From NCBI GenBank assembly GCA_041649295.1, contig JBAZNI010000002.1:124001-188000 (forward strand): a stretch of 64,000 bases of DNA, read 5' to 3'. The notes beneath the pieces are model-generated. The model did not search any database, was not told where the DNA came from, and saw nothing but the letters and a program-made list of their open reading frames with translations. This document shows positions 1 to 7,139 of the stretch, piece after piece (the first letter of the stretch is position 1; each line of letters starts with the position of its first letter). The translations under genes and the position numbers were made by a program. This DNA comes from JACPLR01 sp041649295. GTDB taxonomy: Archaea > Nanobdellota > Nanobdellia > Pacearchaeales > GW2011-AR1.

Positions 1-159
1 CAGTTAAAATTTATTCAGAAGCATTATAAGAAAAAAGTTGTTGTTAAATATGGAGTTCCATTCAGTCCTGCATTTTTAATAGCGCTTTTAGTTACTATTG
101 CAATTAAAGTTTTAGGGTATTCTTACTGGAGCTTTTGGCAAAGCTGCCCTTTCTTCTGA
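1..159 (+). CDS. C-terminal fragment of a probable A24 (prepilin/preflagellin) peptidase
   Basis: An open frame enters from the left edge and stops at the TGA at 157-159. The visible 52 residues contain a basic stretch, then YGVPFSPAFLIALLVTIAI, a hydrophobic segment led by a V/IPF-x-PAF motif. That is how archaeal preflagellin/prepilin peptidases of the A24 family end. The catalytic aspartates would lie upstream of the window and cannot be checked. Such a membrane enzyme cleaves class III signal peptides, and one is present at 33.4 kb. The frame overlaps the convergent HIT-like gene by 48 bases. Assigned on the tail only, so moderate to low certainty. Confidence 0.5.
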   Translation, partial: QLKFIQKHYKKKVVVKYGVPFSPAFLIALLVTIAIKVLGYSYWSFWQSCPFF

Positions 160-768
160 TTTTTTCCTGGGTTTTCTTGGCTTTTTTTCTGACACTTCCT
201 TTTTAATTCTTGTTTTCTTTACCTTTTCTTTTGCAATTTCTTTGATCAAAAGATGCTGTATTTCTTTTAGCTCTGATTCAGAAGCTTTTTCTCTTTTTGT
301 TTCTAAATTCTCCCCATTGTAAACTGGAAGAACATTAATTATTGTTTCCCCTAAAATTTTAGAGGGAATAATCTCTACTTTTTTTACATTAAATTCTATT
401 TTTATTTTTTTAGCCATGGTTTCTGCTAATCCCAGGGCTTCTTTTGGGATATGGCTGTTTGTAGCGGGTTGCTTTGGAATTATTAGTAAATGAGCCTTTG
501 AAATGGGGTTTATTTCTAAAACAGCAATTGCACCTTCATTTTCGCCTACTTTATAACTGGGTATTTTGCCTTCAATAATTGCCCTAAATGGGCTATTGGT
601 TTCATTGTTATCACTAACAATTTTATTTTTAACAAGAAATTCTTCGAGTTCTTTTGCATCCATTTCTTCTATTTGTTCTTCTAGCTCTTCTCTTTGCTCT
701 TCAGGAAATTTATCCAGTTGTTTTAACAGCTGGTTTTTTATTTCTTTTGCTTGTTCTTGGGTTAACAT
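112..768 (-). CDS. Degenerate HIT-like domain protein with basic tail
   Basis: A 218-aa protein. Residues 1-50 are acidic and helical (Glu/Lys/Gln-rich). Residues about 58-155 resemble the N-terminal half of a HIT (histidine triad) fold: SPFRAIIEGKIPSYKV, then AIAVLEINPISKAHLLIIPK. Residues 175-218 form a Lys/Arg-rich tail. The HxHxH triad that binds nucleotide phosphate is absent; the equivalent region reads INVLPVYNGEN. It is therefore probably a non-catalytic HIT relative, perhaps nucleic-acid binding through the tail (inference). A genuine HIT protein with an intact triad lies at 53.1 kb for comparison. ATG start, no Shine-Dalgarno. Confidence 0.6.
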   Translation of the reverse strand: MLTQEQAKEIKNQLLKQLDKFPEEQREELEEQIEEMDAKELEEFLVKNKIVSDNNETNSPFRAIIEGKIPSYKVGENEGAIAVLEINPISKAHLLIIPKQPATNSHIPKEALGLAETMAKKIKIEFNVKKVEIIPSKILGETIINVLPVYNGENLETKREKASESELKEIQHLLIKEIAKEKVKKTRIKKEVSEKKPRKPRKKSEERAALPKAPVRIP

Positions 769-903
769 AAAAATATGTGGTTTTGAAACTATTTAATATT
801 TGCTGTATACATAATTTTTTATAGTTTCGATTGTTATTTGTATAATGGAATATGATGTGGAGAAGCGAGAGATTAAGAATTATTCTTGAAAAAAGGAGAA
901 TGC

Positions 904-1062
904 ATGAATAATAAACAATTTATGAAACCTGGAATGAGTAATAAAGATGATAGACTTAACTTTGTTGAATTTTGGGCAGAGTATGTAAGAACACATAGTG
1001 ATAAGGAGTGGAGTGAACAGCAGAATTTTTTAATCGATTCTATATTTTGTGATTTATCATAA
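904..1062 (+). CDS. Small hypothetical protein (52 aa), Trp/Phe motif
   Basis: An ORF of 52 codons starting at ATG 904, preceded at 892-897 by AAGGAG, a good Shine-Dalgarno six bases upstream. The product contains KPGMSNKDDRLNFVEFW, then AEYVRTHSDKEWSEQQN: charged, amphipathic and apparently soluble. No catalytic motif is recognised. The ribosome-binding site and protein-like composition support a real gene. A 14-codon ORF (845-889) precedes it in another frame and may be leader sequence. Function unknown. Confidence 0.5.
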   Translation: MNNKQFMKPGMSNKDDRLNFVEFWAEYVRTHSDKEWSEQQNFLIDSIFCDLS

Positions 1063-1107
1063 GCTTTAAATATCTGGGATATTATTAATTTATATAAAAG
1101 AGGGAAG

Positions 1108-1392
1108 ATGAGAACAAATAAAATTGCAGGATATGTTGTTAGCTTGATTGGACTTGCAGTATTTGCATCAAGTCTTGATTTTATTAATCTTAAAGTTGTT
1201 AAATTTCTTCCTTTTATTAGTTCTATTAATAAGTTAGTACTGATGGCTGTTGGGGGCGTTATTTTAATTGCAGGATTATATCTTGTTAGAAATTCTTCAG
1301 GCAGACGAAGAACAGCTGTTGAGGTTCCTATATTTGAAGGGCAAGGCAAACGCCGAACAGTTGTAGGTTATCAAAGAATGGGAAGAAGATAG
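1108..1392 (+). CDS. Small two-TM membrane protein
   Basis: A 94-aa protein. TM1 is about residues 5-22 and TM2 about 42-60, followed by a cytoplasm-like basic tail with VPIFEGQGKRRTVVGYQRMG. The sequence TTTATATAAAA sits just upstream of the ATG, a promoter-like spacing for a leaderless transcript. It stands beside the membrane-protein cluster 1.4-4.8 kb. No enzymatic motif is visible and no function is assigned; the conserved-looking basic tail suggests interaction with another protein or with RNA (inference). Confidence 0.6.
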   Translation: MRTNKIAGYVVSLIGLAVFASSLDFINLKVVKFLPFISSINKLVLMAVGGVILIAGLYLVRNSSGRRRTAVEVPIFEGQGKRRTVVGYQRMGRR

Positions 1393-1418
1393 TTTTTAAC
1401 TATAATATTTTTATAAAA

Positions 1419-2225
1419 TTATTTATGTAAACCCCCGCCGAGACGTCGCATTCTTTTTTGTATTCTTTTCCTTTGTCTTTCTGCTTGAGGACTATCAATT
1501 GGTTCATATTTTGCCCACTCTACTTGAAGATCTGCAATTTCTCTATCTTTAGAACTTTCCATCCATTTTTTAACATCTTCTCCGCGGAAGTATGCATTAA
1601 CATGTTTGTCAAAAATAATCAAAACCCCAATTGCAAGTATTGTCCAGAAGTAAATTTGATTTCCTAATGCCCCTATTTCACTTGATTTATATAACCATAA
1701 TACAATAAATGTAACTCCAAAAAAAGTCCAAGATAGTTTTCTTCCCATTCCGCTCATTTCTGTATGGTAGATAAAATATCCAAATATCAAGAAAGGAAAG
1801 ATAGTGGTAATTGCAATACCTAGTGCCCCGTATGGTAGAAGTATACCTTGGATAAGCTGATTGTCTGTAAGGAATCGTGTAGCGATAATTGAGATTACTG
1901 AAGAAATGACGAATGTTGCTCCTCTATTGCCTTCGAATATTGCAACTTTCTGCATTATTGCCATGATTACAATAAAAATTAATATTAAGAACATAACTTT
2001 TGTAAAGAACAATTCACTTCCAGAATCATAATCTCCTAGTAAAACTTCAAATATCGGTGTAGTTATTCTTACAACTTGATCAATTAAATCTCTCATTCCC
2101 TGTCCTAAGTCAATATAACTTAGTGCACTATTACCATAATATTGTGCAGAAACTAATTGGATTGTAAAAATCGTTAGTATAATTATTAATCCATAAAATA
2201 ATATATTGTTCTCTTTTTTACTCAT
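1419..2225 (-). CDS. Multi-pass membrane protein, paralogue 1 of a local family
   Basis: A 268-aa protein: a signal-like segment at residues 8-27 ending VSAQ, an extracytoplasmic stretch with TTPIFEVLLGD, then about five hydrophobic segments and a charged C-terminal tail (residues 210-268). It shares with the genes at 2350 and 3316 the order PIF/LLGD, a TM, K/R-x-x-IFE, a TM with S-I, then RF(M/L)xD. The three are clearly homologous in layout though diverged in sequence. It is transcribed divergently from the 2350 gene. Function unknown; the layout recalls small polytopic secretion or pilus-system proteins, but nothing identifies it as such. Confidence 0.65.
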   Translation of the reverse strand: MSKKENNILFYGLIIILTIFTIQLVSAQYYGNSALSYIDLGQGMRDLIDQVVRITTPIFEVLLGDYDSGSELFFTKVMFLILIFIVIMAIMQKVAIFEGNRGATFVISSVISIIATRFLTDNQLIQGILLPYGALGIAITTIFPFLIFGYFIYHTEMSGMGRKLSWTFFGVTFIVLWLYKSSEIGALGNQIYFWTILAIGVLIIFDKHVNAYFRGEDVKKWMESSKDREIADLQVEWAKYEPIDSPQAERQRKRIQKRMRRLGGGLHK

Positions 2226-2349
2226 AGTCTATTAAAGATTAATCTGTTTAAAAATATTCTTGTTGGCAAAGATGATTTAAAATATTAAGAAATAAACAAA
2301 AGTTGCAGACAAAAGAAATATTTATAAATAAGGTTTTTGTTAATAAGAT

Positions 2350-3270
2350 ATGAAAAAGAGGGTTAGGTTGGCAAAGACAGTTAATCGTTCTAAGAAAAGT
2401 AAAGATAGTTGGATTGTTATTCTTTTTATAATTATAGGGATAATTGTTTTAGCTGGAATTATTTTTTCTATTGCTAAGAGTTTAACAGGAAATGTAATTA
2501 CCGGAATGCCTACAAGTTCTGTAACAAGCACACAAGCATTTTTTAAAGATATTGGACAAACACTTCAGCCGTTAGGAGGTTTATTATTGGGAGATATTTC
2601 TACTGCCCCAGAACTTTTAGTTGTTAAAATATTATTTTTCTTGATTCTTATGGCTGTTATTTATACTATTGTTGGAAGAGTTCCTATTTTTGAAGAATAT
2701 CAATATATACCAATTATTCTTGCTACTTTAATGTCTATTCTTGCAATAAGATTTATGGATAGTAGTTCACTTATTGAATTTATTTGGTTGCCAACAGGGG
2801 TTTTTGGAATTGCTATTACTACTATTTTGCCTTTTGTTTTATATGCTGTTTTTGTTGAGAGTTTTGATGCTTCTTATATTAGAAAGGTCTGCTGGTCTGC
2901 TTATGTTGTAATTTATATTGGTATGGCTATGGTTAGGTGGAACAGTTTATCTCCAGAAAATATTGGAAGTGTTGCAGGACAAAATATCCCCAATAGTTTA
3001 GCGTGGACAATTAATCTTGGTTGGATTTATTTAGGAACTGCTTTACTTGCTGTTTTAGCAATTGTTTTAGATAGGCATATAAGAAGGTTAATAATCGGGG
3101 GAGCTATTGAAAGTACAAGAGTTGGTGAGCTTGCTGCCCAGAGAGCACATATTAACACCGAGATGAATAGGTTGACTACAGATCTTGCTAACGCTACTGG
3201 CGATGCTGATGCAAGAAGAATTCAAAGAAGAATAGATACACTTCAAAGAAGAGCAAAAGCCCTTCGTTAA
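2350..3270 (+). CDS. Multi-pass membrane protein, paralogue 2
   Basis: A 306-aa protein: basic N-terminus, TM at about 20-43, then SLTGNVITGM, the TG(N/K)xI motif found after the hydrophobic segment of several secreted proteins here. The family core follows: GGLLLGDIS, TM, GRVPIFEEY, TM, IRFMDSSSLIEF, further TMs, and a charged coiled tail (260-306). A TATA-like TTTATAAATA at about 2321 lies the leaderless distance from the start. Paralogous to the 1419 and 3316 products; function unknown. Confidence 0.65.
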   Translation: MKKRVRLAKTVNRSKKSKDSWIVILFIIIGIIVLAGIIFSIAKSLTGNVITGMPTSSVTSTQAFFKDIGQTLQPLGGLLLGDISTAPELLVVKILFFLILMAVIYTIVGRVPIFEEYQYIPIILATLMSILAIRFMDSSSLIEFIWLPTGVFGIAITTILPFVLYAVFVESFDASYIRKVCWSAYVVIYIGMAMVRWNSLSPENIGSVAGQNIPNSLAWTINLGWIYLGTALLAVLAIVLDRHIRRLIIGGAIESTRVGELAAQRAHINTEMNRLTTDLANATGDADARRIQRRIDTLQRRAKALR

Positions 3271-3315
3271 ATTGATTAAAGCAATATTTATAAACAATCT
3301 AGTTTTATTATTAAT

Positions 3316-4119
3316 ATGAAAAGAGAGAATCATAACAACCTTATTATTTTCATCGTTTTATTTTCTATAATCTTATTTTTATTAAGTATCTCCTTAGTTT
3401 CTGCAGGTATATTAGATAGTATTAAGAGTTCTAATCCAGGACAAGCAGTTAGTGACATAATTGATATTATTTCTGGGGTTGCTAAACCTATTTTTGTAGT
3501 TCTGCTTGGAGATTCTACAGATATATTTATTCGGGGACTAATCTTTCTTACATTTTTAATGATATTTTTTGCCCTTATGAATACTATTGGTATTTTTGAG
3601 GAAAATAATTTAGTAAACTTTTTAGTTGCAACTCTTATTAGTATTCTTGGAGTAAGATTTATGCCAGATAATCTTATAGAAGTTATGGCTGCTCCATCGA
3701 CTACTGCTATGTCTGCATTGATTATTGTTATCCCATTTGGGCTTTATGTTTTTGTAGTTTCTTTTATAAAAAATGCTATGGTTAGAAGGATGGCTTGGAT
3801 TGCTTACGGGGGAATTTTGCTTTCTGTATCTATTATTAAATTTTCTACTAATAAACAGATAGCCCTTTCCTATGGTGTTGTTGGGATAGTCTCTCTTGCT
3901 CTTTTTTATTTTGATGGAACTTTGCATAGGATAACCCAAAGTCTTCAGATAAGTAAAAATGTGGCGGGGAGCGATTTAGCTGCAAAATCTAAGCTTTATG
4001 GGGATTTACGTAATGCAAATGATCTAATCTCCGATATTAATGCTTCTAGACAGGAAGTAAATAACGCTAAAAGACGTAAGAAAGAGATTATGAAGAGACT
4101 TGCTGAATTAGAAAGTTAA
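3316..4119 (+). CDS. Multi-pass membrane protein, paralogue 3
   Basis: A 267-aa protein: signal-like segment at residues 9-30 ending VSAG, then AKPIFVVLLGDSTD, TM, IGIFEENN, TM, LGVRFMPDNLIEV, more TMs, and a basic helical C-terminus (residues 215-267). The same block order occurs in the 1419 and 2350 products. ATATTTATAAAC about 30 bases upstream is a TATA element, so this gene probably has its own leaderless promoter although it follows the 2350 gene by only 45 bases. Function unknown. Confidence 0.65.
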   Translation: MKRENHNNLIIFIVLFSIILFLLSISLVSAGILDSIKSSNPGQAVSDIIDIISGVAKPIFVVLLGDSTDIFIRGLIFLTFLMIFFALMNTIGIFEENNLVNFLVATLISILGVRFMPDNLIEVMAAPSTTAMSALIIVIPFGLYVFVVSFIKNAMVRRMAWIAYGGILLSVSIIKFSTNKQIALSYGVVGIVSLALFYFDGTLHRITQSLQISKNVAGSDLAAKSKLYGDLRNANDLISDINASRQEVNNAKRRKKEIMKRLAELES

Positions 4120-4156
4120 CCCAAACTTTAAAAATTCCCTTAACCTTTATTATTCT

Positions 4157-4813
4157 ATGAGAAAGAGTTTTGTTTTGTTGTTGGTGGCAGTATTGTTATG
4201 TGCTTTTATTGCTAATAGTATTAGTAGTGTCGGGGCTGTGGCATACAGGGATATTGAAGATGTTGCTGATGAAGTTGAGAAATATACAGATCCTGATGAA
4301 GTTAAGTGGGCAATCGAGGATAAATGGGATAGTTTTTTAGATAATAGCAGTTTTGGAAGATTTTTACTTGGCATAAGTAATTTTTTTGAATATCTTAGTC
4401 CTGTTTTTAATTTTATATTTGGAGTTGAATATTCTTTATCTTGGATTTTCTTTCTTTCTATTGCAATTTGGATTTGTTTTTTTATTATTGTAGCTTATGG
4501 ATTGAAAAATGGCTTTCAGATATATAGTTGGATTTCTATATTAGCTGGATTTATTGTTGCTTTTATACTTGCGCAATTTGATTTAATGAAAAAAATAGCA
4601 GAAAGTTTAAGTCCGTATTTAACAAGCAACCTTAAGGTAATTATTTTAATTGCTGTACTAGTTGCTTTAATGTATGCTTATATTTTGTTTATGAATGAAC
4701 TTGGAAGAACATTAAGGCATAAATATAAAAGAGAAAAAGAAAAACTGAGAGAGATGAAAGCTAAAGCTGTTGAACAAATTCATGATGTAGAACTTAAGTC
4801 AAGAGGAGTTTAA
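4157..4813 (+). CDS. Membrane protein, distant fourth member of the cluster
   Basis: A 218-aa protein: signal-like segment at residues 4-27, an acidic linker, then a block with LSPVFNFIFGVEY that matches the PIF-x-x-LLGD position of the three preceding paralogues. Further TMs span about 97-120, 127-145 and 158-178, and the tail is Lys/Glu-rich (185-218). It lacks the IFE and RFMxD motifs, so homology is suggested by layout only. It sits 37 bases after the 3316 gene. Function unknown. Confidence 0.6.
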   Translation: MRKSFVLLLVAVLLCAFIANSISSVGAVAYRDIEDVADEVEKYTDPDEVKWAIEDKWDSFLDNSSFGRFLLGISNFFEYLSPVFNFIFGVEYSLSWIFFLSIAIWICFFIIVAYGLKNGFQIYSWISILAGFIVAFILAQFDLMKKIAESLSPYLTSNLKVIILIAVLVALMYAYILFMNELGRTLRHKYKREKEKLREMKAKAVEQIHDVELKSRGV

Positions 4814-4832
4814 GTTTTATGATTGTTTATTT

Positions 4833-4932
4833 TTTTCTTATCTGGTAAGAAAATATTAACAAAAAGTGTGATTTTTCTTACTTGGTAGAAAAGTTTATAA
4901 ATATAGAAGAATTTTCTTACTTGGTATGAAAG
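4833..4932 (+). promoter_or_regulatory. Promoter with three operator-like repeats before the HEPN/MNT pair
   Basis: Three copies of a near-palindrome TTTTCTTA(C/T)(T/C)TGGTA(A)GAAA lie at 4833-4853, 4873-4892 and 4912-4932, with starts 39-40 bases apart. Copy 1 has matching arms TTTTCTTA and TAAGAAAA. Copy 2 abuts the TATA box (TTTATAAATATA, 4894-4905). Copy 3 covers the HEPN start codon at 4926, which is also about where a leaderless transcript would begin. The layout fits an autorepressed toxin-antitoxin promoter: a bound repressor would block TATA and the start site together. The repressor itself is unidentified. Confidence 0.7.
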
Positions 4933-5264
4933 AAGATATTTTAATAAAAAATGCAAAAGAGTACTTTAATTCTGGCGAAGATGATTTAAAAAAACAAAGA
5001 TATAACTCTTCAGTTGTCTTATTTTTTAAATGCCTTGTTTCTTTGACTGATTTATATCTTTTGCAGCATATAGGGTATTCACCTTCTTCACATATTTCAA
5101 GGTTTTCTATAACTAAAAAGCAATTTCCAAAAGTTTATGATTTAATTGATAAGGATTTTCCTTTTTATCAGAATAGTTATGTTCAGGTTATGACTAAAGA
5201 ATTAGCAGAGGTTATTAAAGAAGATGCAGAATTTATGGCAAAAGAAACTAAAATTAAACTATAG
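4926..5264 (+). CDS. HEPN-domain protein (toxin-side partner of MNT)
   Basis: A 112-aa all-helical protein with the pattern A-x-EYFNSGEDDLKKQRYNSSVVLFFK typical of HEPN domains. The usual catalytic Rx4-6H motif is not evident; instead there is SSHISRF (H-x-x-RF), which recurs as DHNDRF in the second HEPN at 6.7 kb. Its reading frame overlaps the following nucleotidyltransferase by 41 bases, the standard HEPN/MNT arrangement. In characterised pairs the HEPN protein is an RNase toxin held in check by AMPylation from the MNT partner; applying that here is inference. Translation starts within operator copy 3. Confidence 0.75.
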   Translation: MKEDILIKNAKEYFNSGEDDLKKQRYNSSVVLFFKCLVSLTDLYLLQHIGYSPSSHISRFSITKKQFPKVYDLIDKDFPFYQNSYVQVMTKELAEVIKEDAEFMAKETKIKL

Positions 5265-5784
5265 TAAGGATGTTGTTGATATAGTGCAATTTGGCTCGTC
5301 TATATCTAGTGATACCCCTAATGATGTTGATATTGCAATAATATTTTGGAAAATACCTGTTAAAGAGCAGCTAATTCAATCTCAAAATATAAAAAAACAA
5401 TTAGAAAAAGTTTCAGATATACCCATACATGTAACTTCATTTGATATATCCTCTTTTTTTAATGAATCAAACTTTGCTAAAGAGAATATACTGATTTCTG
5501 GTAAAAGTTTAATATCTGGAGATTTTTTTGCAAAGTCTTTTGGTTTTACCCCTCGTTTGCAGATATCTTATTCTCTGACTAAACTAAAGAAAAAAGATAA
5601 AGTAAGGTTTAATTATATGCTTAATGGAAAAAAAGGCAATTATGGATTATTAAGAAAATATGGCGGGGTTTTACTGCATCCTGGATTAATTGAAATTAGC
5701 CCTGATTTTGAAACTATTTTTTTAAAAGCTATTAAAGAGATAACTGATAAGTTTAAAATTAAAAAAATCTTGACAGCAGATTAA
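5224..5784 (+). CDS. Minimal nucleotidyltransferase (MNT) antitoxin-like protein
   Basis: A 186-aa protein. FGSS (residues 23-26) followed by DVD (34-36) is the GSx10DxD active-site signature of the pol-beta nucleotidyltransferase fold; the two aspartates would bind metal and ATP. The C-terminal half has LTKLKKKDKVRFNYMLNGK, which aligns with LENLSKIDKVRFAQALYGR in the second MNT at 6.1 kb, so the pairs are paralogous. The ATG lies inside the HEPN frame, implying translational coupling. Probable role: adenylylation or neutralisation of the HEPN partner. Confidence 0.8.
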   Translation: MQNLWQKKLKLNYSKDVVDIVQFGSSISSDTPNDVDIAIIFWKIPVKEQLIQSQNIKKQLEKVSDIPIHVTSFDISSFFNESNFAKENILISGKSLISGDFFAKSFGFTPRLQISYSLTKLKKKDKVRFNYMLNGKKGNYGLLRKYGGVLLHPGLIEISPDFETIFLKAIKEITDKFKIKKILTAD

Positions 5785-5786
5785 CC

Positions 5787-5870
5787 AAACGCTCTGCCCG
5801 CTTTCGGATTCACTATAATATTATAAGGTTCTTCTCAGCCAAAAGCTCGTCTGAAATCAATTATTTCTGC
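5787..5870. repeat. 84-bp direct repeat, copy 1 (duplicated 3' end of the aEF1B gene)
   Basis: These 84 bases match 7056-7139 with a single difference (G at 5828, T at 7097). In copy 2 they comprise the last 12 codons of the aEF1B gene (with its stop) plus 48 bases of downstream sequence. Here they are detached from any EF1B frame and lie just beyond the stop of the histone-like gene. The two copies bracket 1.2 kb containing the histone-like gene and the second HEPN/MNT pair. Confidence 0.85.
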
Positions 5871-5877
5871 TTTTGTC

Positions 5878-6072
5878 TTATTGCATATCATCAATGTCTT
5901 CTGGATGTATGGTTTTTCTTCCAGATAATTTTGCATTTCTTGTTAGTATCTTTAATTGTTTTTTTATTTCTATTTCTTGGTTATTTATAAAAATATTTAG
6001 GGCTTCAGAGCTTATTTTAGATTTTTCTTTTTTTAGTTCTAGTTTAATTGTTTTTTTATTTATTATTGCCAT
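5878..6072 (-). CDS. Archaeal histone-like protein (histone fold)
   Basis: A 64-aa protein, the usual size of a single archaeal histone. A long helix (EALNIFINNQEIEIKKQLK) is followed by the diagnostic loop and helix alpha-3 start SGRKTIHPEDIDDM, very like the (A)GRKTVxxEDI block of archaeal histones. The N-terminal helix is Lys/Glu-rich and diverged, and helix alpha-3 is cut short at DDMQ. It would form DNA-binding dimers if folded normally. It lies between the two 84-bp repeats, 38 bases from the second MNT gene on the same strand. Confidence 0.65.
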   Translation of the reverse strand: MAIINKKTIKLELKKEKSKISSEALNIFINNQEIEIKKQLKILTRNAKLSGRKTIHPEDIDDMQ

Positions 6073-6110
6073 TAATCATTAACAATTAACTAACTTTATG
6101 TTATTTTTAG

Positions 6111-6680
6111 TTAATTAATAACAAATGCCCTTTTATAGTTATAGTTAATTTTCCATTTTTTCATTAATTCCTTAAATACCTCTTCTCTTTCCACATTTAC
6201 CATGAAACTTCCCTGCCCGAGAGAAACTCCTTTTTCTAGCTGGAGTAATCCATCTTTTTTTCTTCCATAAAGAGCTTGTGCAAACCTTACTTTATCAATT
6301 TTTGAAAGATTTTCCAAATTAAAAGAGAATATTGAAAAAGCTCCGAAATTATATACTTCTGATAAATACCTGCTTTCTTTTAAGCTAAATCCTTCATGCA
6401 GTACAGTTAGTAAAATTTTTTCTTTAAATATCGACTCTGCGAATATTGGCTCTATGTGGATTTCTTTTTCTCTATTTAAGCTTTCTTTGATATTGTAAAG
6501 ACTTTCCTGAACTTCGTTCATATTTTTTTCTTTAAATAGTACAATTAAGTCTAAATCTCTGGGGGTTAATTTGTTTTTTATGCTTGAACCTATAATAAAA
6601 ATATCAATTATGTTGCCTTTTATTTTAGGCTTTAAAGCTTTGATTATTTCTTTACTCTTTGACAATTTCAATTTTTGCAT
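6111..6680 (-). CDS. Minimal nucleotidyltransferase (MNT), second pair
   Basis: A 189-aa protein with GSS (residues 31-33) and DLD (42-44), the pol-beta nucleotidyltransferase active-site signature. The C-terminal part is homologous to the 5224 product (DKVRF, then a G-R/K-K block and a Gly-rich stretch). Its start lies 29 bases inside the upstream HEPN gene. With that gene it forms a second HEPN/MNT module, on the opposite strand and convergent to the first. Likely role as for the first pair: modification or neutralisation of its HEPN partner. Confidence 0.8.
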   Translation of the reverse strand: MQKLKLSKSKEIIKALKPKIKGNIIDIFIIGSSIKNKLTPRDLDLIVLFKEKNMNEVQESLYNIKESLNREKEIHIEPIFAESIFKEKILLTVLHEGFSLKESRYLSEVYNFGAFSIFSFNLENLSKIDKVRFAQALYGRKKDGLLQLEKGVSLGQGSFMVNVEREEVFKELMKKWKINYNYKRAFVIN

Positions 6681-6990
6681 ATTTAAATGCCTCTATTAAT
6701 TTTAATCTTAATGAAACAGCTTCTTCTTTACCTAAGTCACTTGTGTAAGCTCTTCTATAAACAAGAAAAAGAGAGGATGTCAGTTTATACAGGAAAGAGT
6801 CTTTTTCTTTGAGCATTAAAAATCTATCATTGTGATCTTTTGGGAATAACTTTATTTTTGAGAGCACAAAATCATTAATTGCTGCAAGAGATTTAAAATA
6901 ATTTGTGCAAGCCACATCAAACATCTTTCTCTCTTCTGCTAGATTGCCAATTATAAAATAATTTTTTGCCTTTAAACTTAAATCTACCAT
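6652..6990 (-). CDS. HEPN-domain protein, second pair
   Basis: A 112-aa helical protein, exactly the length of the first HEPN. It has the AKNYFIIGNLAEERKMFD...NYFKSLAAINDFVL pattern and the DHNDRF motif matching SHISRF in the other copy, and ends in a charged helix that overlaps the MNT start. TATA-like ATATTTATATAC precedes it by a leaderless distance. The upstream sequence lacks the three-copy operator of the first pair, so the two modules are probably regulated differently. RNase activity is inferred from the family only. Confidence 0.7.
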   Translation of the reverse strand: MVDLSLKAKNYFIIGNLAEERKMFDVACTNYFKSLAAINDFVLSKIKLFPKDHNDRFLMLKEKDSFLYKLTSSLFLVYRRAYTSDLGKEEAVSLRLKLIEAFKYAKIEIVKE

Positions 6991-7055
6991 AAGTAAACTA
7001 TTAACCTAAAGTATATAAATATTCCTTTTTTGTTAACGATTAATCTATTTTTAAC

Positions 7056-7139
7056 AAACGCTCTGCCCGCTTTCGGATTCACTATAATATTATAAGTTTC
7101 TTCTCAGCCAAAAGCTCGTCTGAAATCAATTATTTCTGC
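7056..7139. repeat. 84-bp direct repeat, copy 2 (native 3' end of the aEF1B gene)
   Basis: This is the partner of 5787-5870, identical at 83 of 84 positions. It spans the last 12 codons and stop of the aEF1B gene (7104-7139) and 48 bases beyond, including a GC-richer CGCTCTGCCCGCTTTCGG stretch. A repeat that regenerates a gene's 3' end is what site-specific integration of an element leaves behind. No integrase gene is visible between the copies. Confidence 0.85.

Noticed and set aside
873..1349. 158-aa minus-strand ORF at 0.9-1.3 kb
   Set aside because: It is antisense to the small ORF with a Shine-Dalgarno (904) and the two-TM gene (1108), both of which have better start signals.
4833..4932. 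Three short regularly spaced repeats as a CRISPR array
   Set aside because: The units are palindromic, only about 20 bases, and overlap a TATA box and a start codon; the spacers are not unique protospacer-like segments. An operator cluster is a better explanation.
5873..6082. Plus-strand ORF opposite the histone-like gene
   Set aside because: Its product is a Phe/Ser-rich shadow; the minus frame carries the SGRKTIHPEDI histone motif.
5785..7055. Full integrative element with integrase between the 84-bp repeats
   Set aside because: No recombinase gene is present between the copies; only HEPN/MNT and histone-like genes are seen, so it is described as repeat-bounded, not as an autonomous element.
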